Assembly (NCBI GenBank): GCA_012800055.1 | Contig: JAAZKA010000048.1 | Span: forward strand, 1 to 44,864 | DNA: 44,864 nucleotides | From: Clostridiales bacterium | GTDB lineage: Bacteria; Bacillota; Clostridia; Oscillospirales; QAMX01 | Reading direction: 5' to 3' | Shown here: piece after piece, positions 30,370 through 39,121 of the stretch | Position numbering within the stretch: position 1 is the first letter of the stretch | Layout of the letters: each line of letters begins with the position of its first letter | Position numbers and translations under genes: made by a program | The notes under the pieces: generated by a model | Told to the model about the DNA's origin: nothing | Databases searched by the model: none | What the model saw: only the letters and a program-made list of their open reading frames with translations

Positions 30370-31101
30370 ATGATCAAGGTGATACTCAAAGCGATGCGCG
30401 TGCTGGAAGTGATCTCGGAGCGCGGCGGAGAGGCGGTGAGGCTCTCGGAACTGTCGCAAGCGCTGGGTGAGAACCCGTCGACATGCGCGGGGATCGTACG
30501 GACGCTGACGAACGCGGGTTACCTGCAGAAGGATCCGGTGCGCGGGTACCGTCTGGGTGTGATGTCGGCGTCGCTGCTGCATGGAGATTTATATGACGCG
30601 GAGCTTTTGGGGATGGCGCGGGTGTGTATGCCGGAGCTTGCGGCGAAAGAAAAGCTGTATCTGTCCTTGGCGGTTCTGCGCGGGAAGGTGCGGCACTCGG
30701 TGCTGGAAGTCGATGCGCGCGGGGCGGCGGTGATGCAGTATTCGCCGAACCCGAACGTGTTCCACTCGGCGACGGGACTGATGCTGGCGGCGCATGTGTC
30801 GGCGCCGGAGCTGGATGCGCTGATGGAGCTGTACACATTGCCCAGACGTTTTCGGTCGGGCGAGGAGTTCCGTCAGGCACTCTACATCATCCGCGCACAG
30901 GGCTTCTGTGAGCTGGCGCGTCCGGGCGGCGTGATGGCGATCGCCGTACCCATACCACAGGAGCCGGTACGCGCGTCACTCGGCTGTATGCTGCGGCCGG
31001 AGGAAAACCGCACGCCGTATGAGGTGCTGCCCATACTGCTCGACGGCGCGGGACAGATGGCGAGATGGCCGCCGGAGAATGAACAGGACATGTTAACATA
31101 A
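30370..31101 (+). CDS. IclR family transcriptional regulator
   Basis: MIKVILKAMRVLEVISERGGEAVRLSELSQALGENPSTCAGIVRTLTNAGYLQKDPVRGYRLG; C-terminal IclR effector-domain features. Confidence 0.85.
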   Translation: MIKVILKAMRVLEVISERGGEAVRLSELSQALGENPSTCAGIVRTLTNAGYLQKDPVRGYRLGVMSASLLHGDLYDAELLGMARVCMPELAAKEKLYLSLAVLRGKVRHSVLEVDARGAAVMQYSPNPNVFHSATGLMLAAHVSAPELDALMELYTLPRRFRSGEEFRQALYIIRAQGFCELARPGGVMAIAVPIPQEPVRASLGCMLRPEENRTPYEVLPILLDGAGQMARWPPENEQDMLT

Positions 31102-31137
31102 CACTACTATTCATTTTTCGGAGGTTATCTATTACCT

Positions 31138-32004
31138 ATGTGGGTAATTTTCGCTGTATTAACCGTACTTTTCTGGGGCACATCGGATGTGCTGTTCAAA
31201 TCCCGCTCTGTCTCCGCCCGAGAAAACCCGTTGTGGCTGCTTGCGTACAACGGCATCATCCTGGGCGTCTGTTCGATCGGCTACTGGGTCATCACCGGCT
31301 ACCGTTTCTCGTTCGGCAGCCTCGTCACCTACATCCCCGTCGCGGCGGTGTATCTCGCGTCGATGTACTTCTACTACCGCGCGATGCCGGTCATCGAGCT
31401 GTCGATCGCGTCGCCGATCGCAAACTGCTCGTGTATGCTGACGACGCTTTTATGCATCACCATCCTCAAGCAGCCGGTGACCTGGCTGCAGGCGGTGGGC
31501 ATCGCGCTGATTTTCGTCGCACTGATTATCCTTTCCAAAGGGGAACCCGCACCGAACAGCATGACCGCCGAGACACGCAAGAGCTACAAAATCGGCATCC
31601 TGTTCGCACTTTTGTACTTCGTGTTCGACGGCGTCGGTTCGTTTCTGGACGATTATATGCTGGGCGCGCAGCTGGATACCGAAGCGGTCATTGTCGCGTA
31701 CGGCCTTCTGTATATGGTGCTGGGTCTGGTCTGCGCGGGCATCCTTCTAAAACACGGGGAACTGCGCGGCTTCCGTCCCGACCCGATCTGTCTTGCCGGA
31801 TGTGCGTGCGAAACGGCAGGGCAGTTCACCTACGTCTACACCTACGCTGCGGGAGACGCCGCCATCGCTTCGCCGTTCATTGCGTCGTTCTGCGCGCTGT
31901 CGGTCATTCTGTCGCGGCTGTTCCTCAAGGAGAAGCTGAAGGCGTGGCAGTATGTGCTGGTGTGTATGATGGTTGCAGGTATGTTCTTGCTTGCGATTGA
32001 GTGA
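31138..32004 (+). CDS. DMT (EamA-like) family transporter
   Basis: About 10 TM helices in two repeats; MWVIFAVLTVLFWGTSDVLFKSRS...IELSIASPIANCSCMLTTLLCITILKQPVTWLQAVGIALIFVALIILS. Confidence 0.85.
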   Translation: MWVIFAVLTVLFWGTSDVLFKSRSVSARENPLWLLAYNGIILGVCSIGYWVITGYRFSFGSLVTYIPVAAVYLASMYFYYRAMPVIELSIASPIANCSCMLTTLLCITILKQPVTWLQAVGIALIFVALIILSKGEPAPNSMTAETRKSYKIGILFALLYFVFDGVGSFLDDYMLGAQLDTEAVIVAYGLLYMVLGLVCAGILLKHGELRGFRPDPICLAGCACETAGQFTYVYTYAAGDAAIASPFIASFCALSVILSRLFLKEKLKAWQYVLVCMMVAGMFLLAIE

Positions 32005-32006
32005 AG

Positions 32007-32039
32007 AGAAGCCCCCGTTTTCATAACGGGGGCTTCTTT
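32007..32039. terminator. Bidirectional terminator between convergent genes
   Basis: AAGCCCCCGTT-TTCAT-AACGGGGGCTT-CTTT. Confidence 0.85.
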
Positions 32040-32041
32040 CG

Positions 32042-33295
32042 TCAGTTCTCGTAGTTCTTTCCCGCAAGCCACAGCCTGCGGATTTTTTCGTACGCCTCGG
32101 GAGGCGCATCTTCCACGCCGCCCGGAATACGCGGCAGGAGCTGATCGCCCGCGACCTCGGGAGTCGTACACGCGTGGTCATTGCGGTACTTGCCGCGCTG
32201 AGCCGGGTCGCGCAGGTCGGGCACCTCTACCGGTATTCCGCCCGCGAGACATGACCGATACGCGAGCAGTCCGCAGATGCCCATGTCGACCGCGCGGTAG
32301 ACGTCGATGCTGTACTCCTTGCCCGGACGGTTCAGAATCTTCTGGATGAAGAAGTGCGTCGCGTAAAAATCCGAGCCGCCGTGTGTACCGAAGTTGCGTG
32401 CCAGTTCCGCATCGATGAATTTCTGCGGGAAATAGCTCTCACGATTGCCTACGCACGCCTTATCGCCTTCAATGTAGACGTTCAGGTACGGTTCGCCGAA
32501 CCGCTGTGTCTCCATACAGCCTTTATCACCGTACAGCTCATAGTTAACGCTGCCCGGCTCGCGCTTGAGGCTGCCGTGGATACTCTTGAACACCGCGCCG
32601 GAGGTCGTTGTGACCATCTCGATACCGGCGGTCATCATCGACAGCGCAGCCTGGTAGTATTTCGGGTCGAAGCGCGTCATGATGCCCGTCACCGATGCCG
32701 GACGCTCGCCGGTCATCATCAGCAGCGGCCCCAGGCTGTGGGTGCAGTAGAAGAACGGATGCATGCGGTTGCGCCAGTGCTTCGGATCGCCGTAGGTGAT
32801 GCGCGGCCAGATGGACGAGCAGTCGTGGATGTACTCGCCCTCGCCGTACGTCACGCGTCCGATGTCTCCGCGCGCGTATCTGCGCCACATCTCGAATGTG
32901 CGGTCCATGTAGCAGTAATTCTCCGCATAGGCGTAGACGAGACCCGTCTGTTCGACGGCTTCGATCAGCTCGACGGCCTGTGCCATCGTCTCGCACGGCA
33001 ATACCTCGCTCATGATGTGGCGCCCGGAGCGCAGCAGCCGTACGCCGAACGTTGCGTGTTCGTTCGCGTAGTTCGCGAGGATTACCGCGTCCATGTCATG
33101 CTTGAAGAAGTCCTCGAAGTCCGCGTACAGCGCGACCTTCAGCCCCTTCGCGTCGGCTTCGTTCTTCACCTCGTCAAGCAGCGGGGTGTACTTGTCGCAT
33201 ACCGCGACCAGTTCCGCGTCGGGATGCTTGAGCAGGACGTTGATCATCGTCTTACCGCGCGCCGCGCCGAATACACCGATCTTCAGCTTTGCCAT
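32042..33295 (-). CDS. Gfo/Idh/MocA family oxidoreductase
   Basis: LKIGVFGAARGKTMINVLLKHPDAELVAVCDKY...DAVILANYANEHATFGVRLLRSGRHIMSEVLPCETMAQAVELIEAVEQTGLVYAYAENYCYM. Confidence 0.9.
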   Translation of the reverse strand: MAKLKIGVFGAARGKTMINVLLKHPDAELVAVCDKYTPLLDEVKNEADAKGLKVALYADFEDFFKHDMDAVILANYANEHATFGVRLLRSGRHIMSEVLPCETMAQAVELIEAVEQTGLVYAYAENYCYMDRTFEMWRRYARGDIGRVTYGEGEYIHDCSSIWPRITYGDPKHWRNRMHPFFYCTHSLGPLLMMTGERPASVTGIMTRFDPKYYQAALSMMTAGIEMVTTTSGAVFKSIHGSLKREPGSVNYELYGDKGCMETQRFGEPYLNVYIEGDKACVGNRESYFPQKFIDAELARNFGTHGGSDFYATHFFIQKILNRPGKEYSIDVYRAVDMGICGLLAYRSCLAGGIPVEVPDLRDPAQRGKYRNDHACTTPEVAGDQLLPRIPGGVEDAPPEAYEKIRRLWLAGKNYEN

Positions 33296-33344
33296 ATGGG
33301 TTCCCCTCTTTCCATTCTTGTTTTCTCAGATGGTATCCGGGAAC

Positions 33345-33373
33345 AGTATATGACAGTTTACGTCAAATGTCAA
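33345..33373 (-). promoter_or_regulatory. Promoter of the oxidoreductase gene
   Basis: Reverse strand TTGACA-17 nt-TATACT. Confidence 0.75.
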
Positions 33374-33379
33374 GGGCTA

Positions 33380-33394
33380 TTTGAAAGATTCAAA
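33380..33394. promoter_or_regulatory. Inverted repeat TTTGAA-AGA-TTCAAA between divergent -35 boxes (candidate operator)
   Basis: Perfect 6-bp arms with 3-nt centre, in the 29 bp between the two -35 hexamers. Confidence 0.5.
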
Positions 33395-33402
33395 CAAGAT
33401 GC

Positions 33403-33431
33403 TTGACAAGCGGTCAGAAAAGCGGTATACT
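33403..33431 (+). promoter_or_regulatory. Promoter of DeoR-family gene
   Basis: TTGACA-17 nt-TATACT. Confidence 0.8.
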
Positions 33432-33462
33432 CATCGTGTCAGGTTAGAGGCGGGGGGTTCAG

Positions 33463-34251
33463 ATGAAGACGAACAAATCGGAGCGCAAGGCGATGCTGCT
33501 GGCGTCGCTGCTGGAACGAGGACGCGTAGAGCTCAATGAGGCGATGGCGCTGCTGAACGTATCGGAGTCGACGGCACGGCGGATGTTTGACGAGCTGGAG
33601 GATGAGCGGCGTGCGATCCGGGTACATGGCGGCGTACAGCTTCTCAGCGGGCTGACGGCGGACTACTCGTACGACGCGACATCACGCTCGGCTGAGGCGG
33701 AGAAGCAGGCGATCGCACGCGCTGCGGCGTCATATGTCCGCGACGGCGACGTGCTTTACTGTGACTGCGGGACGACGCTCGCGCACTTCTGTCGGGCACT
33801 CGCCGTACGCATCGCGGAGGAAAAGCTGCGCGTATCGATCTTCACAAACTCCATTGCGAATCTGGAGGCGTTCGCGTCGTTGGACACGTCAAGTGTCCGT
33901 CTGACGCTGACGGGCGGCATTTACCGTCCGCACCGGCGCGACCTGTGCGGGCTGCCGGCAGAGAACACGATTGCGCAGATGTGCTTTAACCGCGCATACC
34001 TCGGTGCCGACGGCTACGACCCGGGCCGCGCATTCATGGCGACCGACTTCGAGACGGCTTCACTCAACCGGCTGGCTGCGCAGCGTGCCGACGGCGTGAC
34101 AATCCTGTGCGACGCGGGAAAGCTGCGGCGGCGGTCGATGGTCGTCAGTTCACCGCTCGAGCATGTCCGCGCGCTCATTACCGACGCCGGCATCACATCT
34201 GACGAGGCCGACATACTCGAACGCGCCGACGTGCGCGTGATCACCGCCTGA
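33463..34251 (+). CDS. DeoR/GlpR family transcriptional regulator
   Basis: RGRVELNEAMALLNVSESTARRMFDELEDERRAIRVHGGVQLL (HTH); sensor domain GDVLYCDCGTTLAHFCRAL, LTGGIYRPHRRDLCG, AYLGADGYD, CDAGKLRRRSMV. Confidence 0.93.
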   Translation: MKTNKSERKAMLLASLLERGRVELNEAMALLNVSESTARRMFDELEDERRAIRVHGGVQLLSGLTADYSYDATSRSAEAEKQAIARAAASYVRDGDVLYCDCGTTLAHFCRALAVRIAEEKLRVSIFTNSIANLEAFASLDTSSVRLTLTGGIYRPHRRDLCGLPAENTIAQMCFNRAYLGADGYDPGRAFMATDFETASLNRLAAQRADGVTILCDAGKLRRRSMVVSSPLEHVRALITDAGITSDEADILERADVRVITA

Positions 34252-34253
34252 CA

Positions 34254-34296
34254 TAAGTCCCCGGGGATGCGGTTTCAGCCCGTCCCGGGGGCTTTT
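34254..34296 (+). terminator. Hairpin terminator after DeoR-family gene
   Basis: AGTCCCCGGG...CCCGGGGGCTTTT. Confidence 0.75.
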
Positions 34297-34298
34297 AC

Positions 34299-34694
34299 TC
34301 AGCCCTTACCGTACAGCGCGTAGGTGAAACGATCAAGGGCCTCCGCGCGCAGCCGGTAGAAGGAGGTCTTCTCGACACAAAGCACATCCATCAGACGGTC
34401 GATCGGGGTCGGATATACGTACATATGTTCTAATACGTACCGATGTTTATGTTCCTGTGCGTTCAGCGCGCGGTCGATGCGCGTGAGTTTGCCGCGCAGT
34501 GTCATGATGGAACGCGAGAGTTGTCCGCTCCGCTTGATTTTCCGGGCAGCATCCCTGTCTTCCATGATTTCCAGCTCGAGTTCCTCGACAATACTCTCCA
34601 TATTGGCCAATGCGGCACGGTTCAGCGCGTAATCTTTCAACTCCCTCAGCGCTTCCCTCGTCCGTCTTTCCCGTACCTTCTCCGTATTCGCCAT
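34299..34694 (-). CDS. Phage ArpU/DUF1492-like transcriptional regulator (sigma-region-4-like C-terminus)
   Basis: MANTEKVRERRTREALRELKDYALNRAALANMESIVEELE...HRYVLEHMYVYPTPIDRLMDVLCVEKTSFYRLRAEALDRFTYALYG: coiled N-terminus plus C-terminal HTH typical of phage late regulators. Confidence 0.55.
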   Translation of the reverse strand: MANTEKVRERRTREALRELKDYALNRAALANMESIVEELELEIMEDRDAARKIKRSGQLSRSIMTLRGKLTRIDRALNAQEHKHRYVLEHMYVYPTPIDRLMDVLCVEKTSFYRLRAEALDRFTYALYGKG

Positions 34695-34740
34695 GCGTAT
34701 ATCCCCTGCCCCTCAACATATCCCAATACAGCATGTCCGT

Positions 34741-34769
34741 ATTATAGCACGTTTGTACGGTTTTGTCAA
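34741..34769 (-). promoter_or_regulatory. Consensus promoter of ArpU-like gene
   Basis: Reverse strand TTGACA-17 nt-TATAAT, exact consensus. Confidence 0.85.
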
Positions 34770-34786
34770 GCACTATATTCAAATAT

Positions 34787-34825
34787 CCGGTCATACCTAA
34801 GAATATCTTCAAAAGGCATGACCGG
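34787..34825 (-). terminator. 11-bp hairpin just after pxpA stop (terminator-like, no U-tract)
   Basis: Reverse strand CCGGTCATGCC-17 nt-GGTATGACCGG; pairs fully (one G-U) only in the minus-strand RNA. Confidence 0.5.
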
Positions 34826-34831
34826 CGGTGT

Positions 34832-35599
34832 TTACACGATTTCGTTAAGCGGGGCGAGTGTGATGCAGGCGGCGGTGATGGCTTCCCGGAGTCTGCGGAC
34901 GAACGCGAGCGCGTGGGCGTTGTCGCCGTGGACGCAGACGGAGTCAACCGCGATGGGGATGATCTTCCCCGTGACGGTCTCGACTTCGCCGTGCTCGAGC
35001 ATCCGCAGCACGCGGGCGATGGCGGTGTCCTCGTCGGTGATCATCGCGCCGGGCAGCGTGCGGCTGACGAGAGAGCCGTTCTCGTTGTAGCCGCGGTCGG
35101 CGAAGACCTCTCTTGCGCACCGCAGCCCGCACTTCTCCGCTTCTGTGAGCATCGCGGAGCCGGACAACCCCAGCAGAATCAGACGCGGGTCGAAGTCCCG
35201 CACGGCCATACAGATCGCTCCGGCGAGCGCAGCATCTTTCCCCGCCATGTTATAGAGTGCGCCGTGGGGCTTGACATGCTGCAGACGCGTTCCGGCAACC
35301 TGTGCGAACGCCGCGAGTGCGCCGAGCTGGTAGAGCGTGTAGCCGTAAGCCTCATCGGGCGTGACGGTCATGTTCCGGCGTCCGAAGCCGGCGAGGTCGG
35401 GGAATCCGGGATGTGCGCCGATCGCGACGCCGGCAAGCTTCGCCGCCGCGCAGGTCTTGCGCATCACCAGCGGGTCGCCCGCATGGTAGCCGCACGCCAC
35501 GTTTGCCGACGTGATGAACGGGATGACCTCGGCGTCCTGCCCGATCGTGTACGCGCCGAAGCTCTCACCCAGGTCGCAGTTCAAGTCTACCTTTTTCAT
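34832..35599 (-). CDS. pxpA: 5-oxoprolinase subunit A (LamB/YcsF family)
   Basis: MKKVDLNCDLGESFGAYTIGQDAEVIPFITSANVACGYHAGDPLVMRKTCAAAKLAGVAIGAHPGFPDLAGFGRRNM...HVKPHGALYNMA...EVFADRGYNENGSLVSR. Start at ATG 35599. Confidence 0.96.
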   Translation of the reverse strand: MKKVDLNCDLGESFGAYTIGQDAEVIPFITSANVACGYHAGDPLVMRKTCAAAKLAGVAIGAHPGFPDLAGFGRRNMTVTPDEAYGYTLYQLGALAAFAQVAGTRLQHVKPHGALYNMAGKDAALAGAICMAVRDFDPRLILLGLSGSAMLTEAEKCGLRCAREVFADRGYNENGSLVSRTLPGAMITDEDTAIARVLRMLEHGEVETVTGKIIPIAVDSVCVHGDNAHALAFVRRLREAITAACITLAPLNEIV

Positions 35600-35702
35600 G
35601 CTGTCATTCCTTATGTGTGAAGTGATGAGTGCGGGGGACGGGATACGAGGAAAGGCAGAAGCCGTCAGCGTATGCCCCATAACTTTTCGCTTTTTACCCG
35701 TT

Positions 35703-36488
35703 TCAGTCCTTCAAATCGACGTTCCTGACGTCGGTGATGAGCATATGACCCGGCGCATGGGTGATGACGAAGCCGGGCTTGGAGGCCATGATCGCGGCCT
35801 GCGGGGTTACGCCGCACGGCCAGAAGACCGGCACCTCACCGGGGTTGATCGTCACGCTGTCGCCGAAGTCCGGACGGTTGATGTCGCGGATACCGATGAC
35901 CGCCGGGTCGCCGATGTGTATCGGCGCACCGTGGACACGCGGCATCGACGCGGTGACCGTCACGGCCTTCACGACCTGCGCGTACGGAATCGGACGCATA
36001 CTGACGACCATGTTGCCGTGGAAGCGGCCCGCGGGCGTGCAGGGAATGTTTGTCTCGTACATCGGGACGTTGCGGTCCTCCTCGATATGGCGCACCGGGA
36101 CGCTTGCCTCGAGCAACGCCGACTCGAACGAGAAGCTGCAGCCGATGAGGAAGCTGACGAAGTCGTCACGCCAGAACTTCACGATGTCGGTGTATTCGCC
36201 GGTGAGTTTGCCGTGCTCCCAGACACGGTACTTCGGGATGTCGCGCGCGATGTCTGCACCCGGCGCGATGATCGAGAGCTCCCGTACGCCGGCCTCGCTG
36301 ACCTCTAAGATGGGGCAGGGCTTCGGGTTACGCTGTGCGAACAGCAGGAACTCGAACGCCTCATCCTTCGGCAGCACCACCAGATTCGCCTGCGCATAGC
36401 CCGCTGCCATGCCGGACGTCGGTCTGCAGAGCTTTCCCTCACGGAACAGCATCCGCAGCTCCCTGGGACTCATATCAGCGTAATTCAT
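35703..36488 (-). CDS. DUF1445/YcsI family putative hydro-lyase (D-glutamate-cyclase N-domain-like)
   Basis: [48 protein letters not shown]...[55 protein letters not shown]...[32 protein letters not shown]. Start at ATG overlapping the pxpC stop (ATGA). Confidence 0.93.
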   Translation of the reverse strand: MNYADMSPRELRMLFREGKLCRPTSGMAAGYAQANLVVLPKDEAFEFLLFAQRNPKPCPILEVSEAGVRELSIIAPGADIARDIPKYRVWEHGKLTGEYTDIVKFWRDDFVSFLIGCSFSFESALLEASVPVRHIEEDRNVPMYETNIPCTPAGRFHGNMVVSMRPIPYAQVVKAVTVTASMPRVHGAPIHIGDPAVIGIRDINRPDFGDSVTINPGEVPVFWPCGVTPQAAIMASKPGFVITHAPGHMLITDVRNVDLKD

Positions 36489-37420
36489 ACGTATTTCCAA
36501 CCGATTCCTTTCTCCAGCTTACGGTATTCCGCCTGCTGCGCTTTGTAGATATGCCGTGCTTTGTATACGGAAACCTCGGTGAAGCAGACACGGCCGCCTG
36601 GGCGTACCTGCGCGAGCTTTGCCAAATCCACCGAGATCACCGTCGCGATTTTCGCATAACCGCCGGTCGTCTGACGGTCGGCGGTGAGGATGATGGGCAT
36701 GCCCGACGCCGGTATCTGGATCGATCCCGCCGCGATGCCGTCGGAGATGATGTCGGACTTCTCCCGGGCCTGGATTGCGGGACCTTCCAGACGCGTGCCC
36801 ATCCGATCGGACGACGGCGTCACGGTGTACGTCTCGCGCAGCAGCGTCTCGATGCTCTCTTTCGGGAACAGCGCGTCCTGCGGGCCCAGCACCACGCGCA
36901 GCTCCGTGATGTCGCGCACCTCATCGGGATGGTATGCGCGCCCTTCGGTATTCTTGAGCGCGGCGCCGTACGGCAGCCAGTCGCCCGCCGCGAGTTTCCG
37001 GCCTTCATAACCGCCGAGCCTGCACTTGAGGTTCGTCGACCGGCTGCCCATCACGACGGGCACGTCGATGCCGCCCGCGACGCAAAGATATCCCCGGCAG
37101 CCGGACTTCGCCGTGCTGCACACGAGTGCATCTCCGGCGTTCACGTACACCGCCGTATAGCGCGGGAAGACGTTCCCGTTCAGCCGTGCGTTCATGTCCG
37201 CGCCGGTCAGCGCAATCACCGCCGGATAGTCGAAGCGTACGGACATTCCCGAAAGCGTCATCTCGACCGCCGCGCAGTCACGCGGATTCCCGACGAGCAG
37301 GTTGCCGATCACAAGCGCACGCTCATCCATCGCGCCGGACGGTGAAAAGCCCATGCTCTGATAGCCAATGCGTCCGAGATCCTGCACGGTGGACAGGGGA
37401 CCTGCATTGAGGATTCTCAT
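36485..37420 (-). CDS. pxpC: 5-oxoprolinase subunit C (biotin-dependent carboxyltransferase/KipA family)
   Basis: [45 protein letters not shown]...[40 protein letters not shown]...[11 protein letters not shown]...[16 protein letters not shown]. Confidence 0.96.
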   Translation of the reverse strand: MRILNAGPLSTVQDLGRIGYQSMGFSPSGAMDERALVIGNLLVGNPRDCAAVEMTLSGMSVRFDYPAVIALTGADMNARLNGNVFPRYTAVYVNAGDALVCSTAKSGCRGYLCVAGGIDVPVVMGSRSTNLKCRLGGYEGRKLAAGDWLPYGAALKNTEGRAYHPDEVRDITELRVVLGPQDALFPKESIETLLRETYTVTPSSDRMGTRLEGPAIQAREKSDIISDGIAAGSIQIPASGMPIILTADRQTTGGYAKIATVISVDLAKLAQVRPGGRVCFTEVSVYKARHIYKAQQAEYRKLEKGIGWKYV

Positions 37421-38127
37421 ACGCTCCCTCCCGTCACACGCACGCGGTATGTCCCCGCCTCGACCTCCGCGCGTATCTTGTCGTATACGGCCTGATCGAC
37501 GGGGATGAAGCGGATGCGGTCGCCGGCACGGTAGAGAATGGGTTCTTCACGTCCCGGGTCGTACGGTTTTACGGGCGTCATGCCGATGAGCCGCCATCCG
37601 CCGGGTGAGTCGAGCGGGTAGACGCCGGTCTGTTCGCCGCCGATGCCGACCGCGCCCGCCGGAATCTTCGTGCGCGGTGTGGTCAGGCGCGGCGTTACGA
37701 TCGACGGGTCTAAACCGCCGAGGTATGCAAAGCCCGGTAAGAAGCCGAGCATATAGATGAGGTAGGCGGGCTTGCTGTGCCGCGCGACGACCTCGCTCTC
37801 GGAGATGCCCGCATGTGCGGCGACATCGGGGAGATCGGGGCCGTTGTAGAGCACCGGCAGCTCGAAGATACGCCCGCCGGCAGCGTCGGCATGCTCACAC
37901 TTCGCCAGCAGACGGGTCAGCGCGCGCCGCAGCTTCGGGTAGCTCGTGATGCCGGGGTCGTAGAGCACCAGCAGTGCGCGGAATGTCGGGACGGTCTCCT
38001 GCACACCGGGCAGCTTTGTCTGCGAAATGAGCGCGGCGAGTTTGCAAACGCGGGCATTCACACCCTCGTCGATACGGTCGCCGAGCTCGACGGTCAGAGC
38101 ACGGTCTCCGCAGGGATGGATGTTCAT
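37417..38127 (-). CDS. pxpB: 5-oxoprolinase subunit B (KipI family)
   Basis: MNIHPCGDRALTVELGDRIDEGVNARV...YLIYMLGFLPGFAYLGGLDPSIVTPRLTTPRTKIPAGAVGIGGEQTGVYPLDSPGGWRLIGMTP. ATG at 38127 gives ATGA overlap with the upstream gene. Confidence 0.96.
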   Translation of the reverse strand: MNIHPCGDRALTVELGDRIDEGVNARVCKLAALISQTKLPGVQETVPTFRALLVLYDPGITSYPKLRRALTRLLAKCEHADAAGGRIFELPVLYNGPDLPDVAAHAGISESEVVARHSKPAYLIYMLGFLPGFAYLGGLDPSIVTPRLTTPRTKIPAGAVGIGGEQTGVYPLDSPGGWRLIGMTPVKPYDPGREEPILYRAGDRIRFIPVDQAVYDKIRAEVEAGTYRVRVTGGSV

Positions 38128-39053
38128 AGTGAACCCTCGATTCCGAACGCGTCCCAGCCGGGAAATTCGGGATGCGGCGTGCCGGCGAGATACTGCGCGT
38201 TGGTCATCGACGACTTCCAGTAGCGCGACGTGATGCGCTCGAAGGATGTCCATATCTCGGCGGTACGGTAGTAGTCGGGCGCGGCGGGACGGTCCTCACA
38301 GGTATATTCCGCAAGCAGCGTTTCGGCGAGTTTCCCCAGCCCGGCGGAAAGCTCCATCGCCTTGCGCTCCCCGATCTCTCTTGAGGGAATCACATACTTC
38401 GGGTCACTTCCGAAGCCGCGTGCGGCGCAGTAGGCGCTGAACTTCTTGTTGCCGCCGCCGACCTCGGGATGGCGCGCCTGCGTACACAGAAGCTCCGGAT
38501 GGGTCAGCTCAGGCTTGAAGTACATCAGATAGGATGTCTCCGCCGTACCTGCGTGGGGATCGTTGGGGAACTTCTCGACGCTGCACAGTTCCCACTCGCA
38601 GCCGAAGACGATCCGCATCGGCGAGCCGGTCTTCAGGCGGTAGTAGTCAAGCAGCAGGTCGACATCGTGCTTCAGCCCCGGGACGCTGTGGCCGGAGAAC
38701 ACAATCACGGCATGGAACCCTCTGGCGTCGTAAGCGCGGAGTTGATAGAGGAGGATCTGCAGAAAGAGGAAGTTGGGGATGGCGGCGGTGAGCTGCTTCC
38801 CCATGCCGCAGGTCATCGTGGCCCAGTCGAACATCGGCTCCTCGTCGACGTGAAAAGCCATCGGCGGCGCGACAATACCGCCGTACCGATGGGCGGTCAG
38901 ATTGCAGATTCCCTCGGCGTAGTACCAGTCGACGCCGAGACAGTTGTAGACGCCGTGGCATTCCGCGTAGCCGCAGGGGACATAGCAGACCGGGCGCGCG
39001 TTGAGCCGGTCGATGAAATCGTCGGGCGTGAAGTCGAGCCAGTTTACTTTCAT
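38124..39053 (-). CDS. Creatininase family protein
   Basis: CGYAECHGVYNCLGVDWYYAEG keeps the ExH...D metal-ligand spacing; IVFSGHSVPG; NDPHAGTAETSYLMYFKPEL (HAGxxETS). RBS AGGAGG. Confidence 0.85.
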   Translation of the reverse strand: MKVNWLDFTPDDFIDRLNARPVCYVPCGYAECHGVYNCLGVDWYYAEGICNLTAHRYGGIVAPPMAFHVDEEPMFDWATMTCGMGKQLTAAIPNFLFLQILLYQLRAYDARGFHAVIVFSGHSVPGLKHDVDLLLDYYRLKTGSPMRIVFGCEWELCSVEKFPNDPHAGTAETSYLMYFKPELTHPELLCTQARHPEVGGGNKKFSAYCAARGFGSDPKYVIPSREIGERKAMELSAGLGKLAETLLAEYTCEDRPAAPDYYRTAEIWTSFERITSRYWKSSMTNAQYLAGTPHPEFPGWDAFGIEGSL

Positions 39054-39121
39054 GGGAGAAACCTCCTGTCTCGTGTGCGCAATGGTACGACATACAGGGT
39101 CATGGGTATGCTGCGTGGCGG

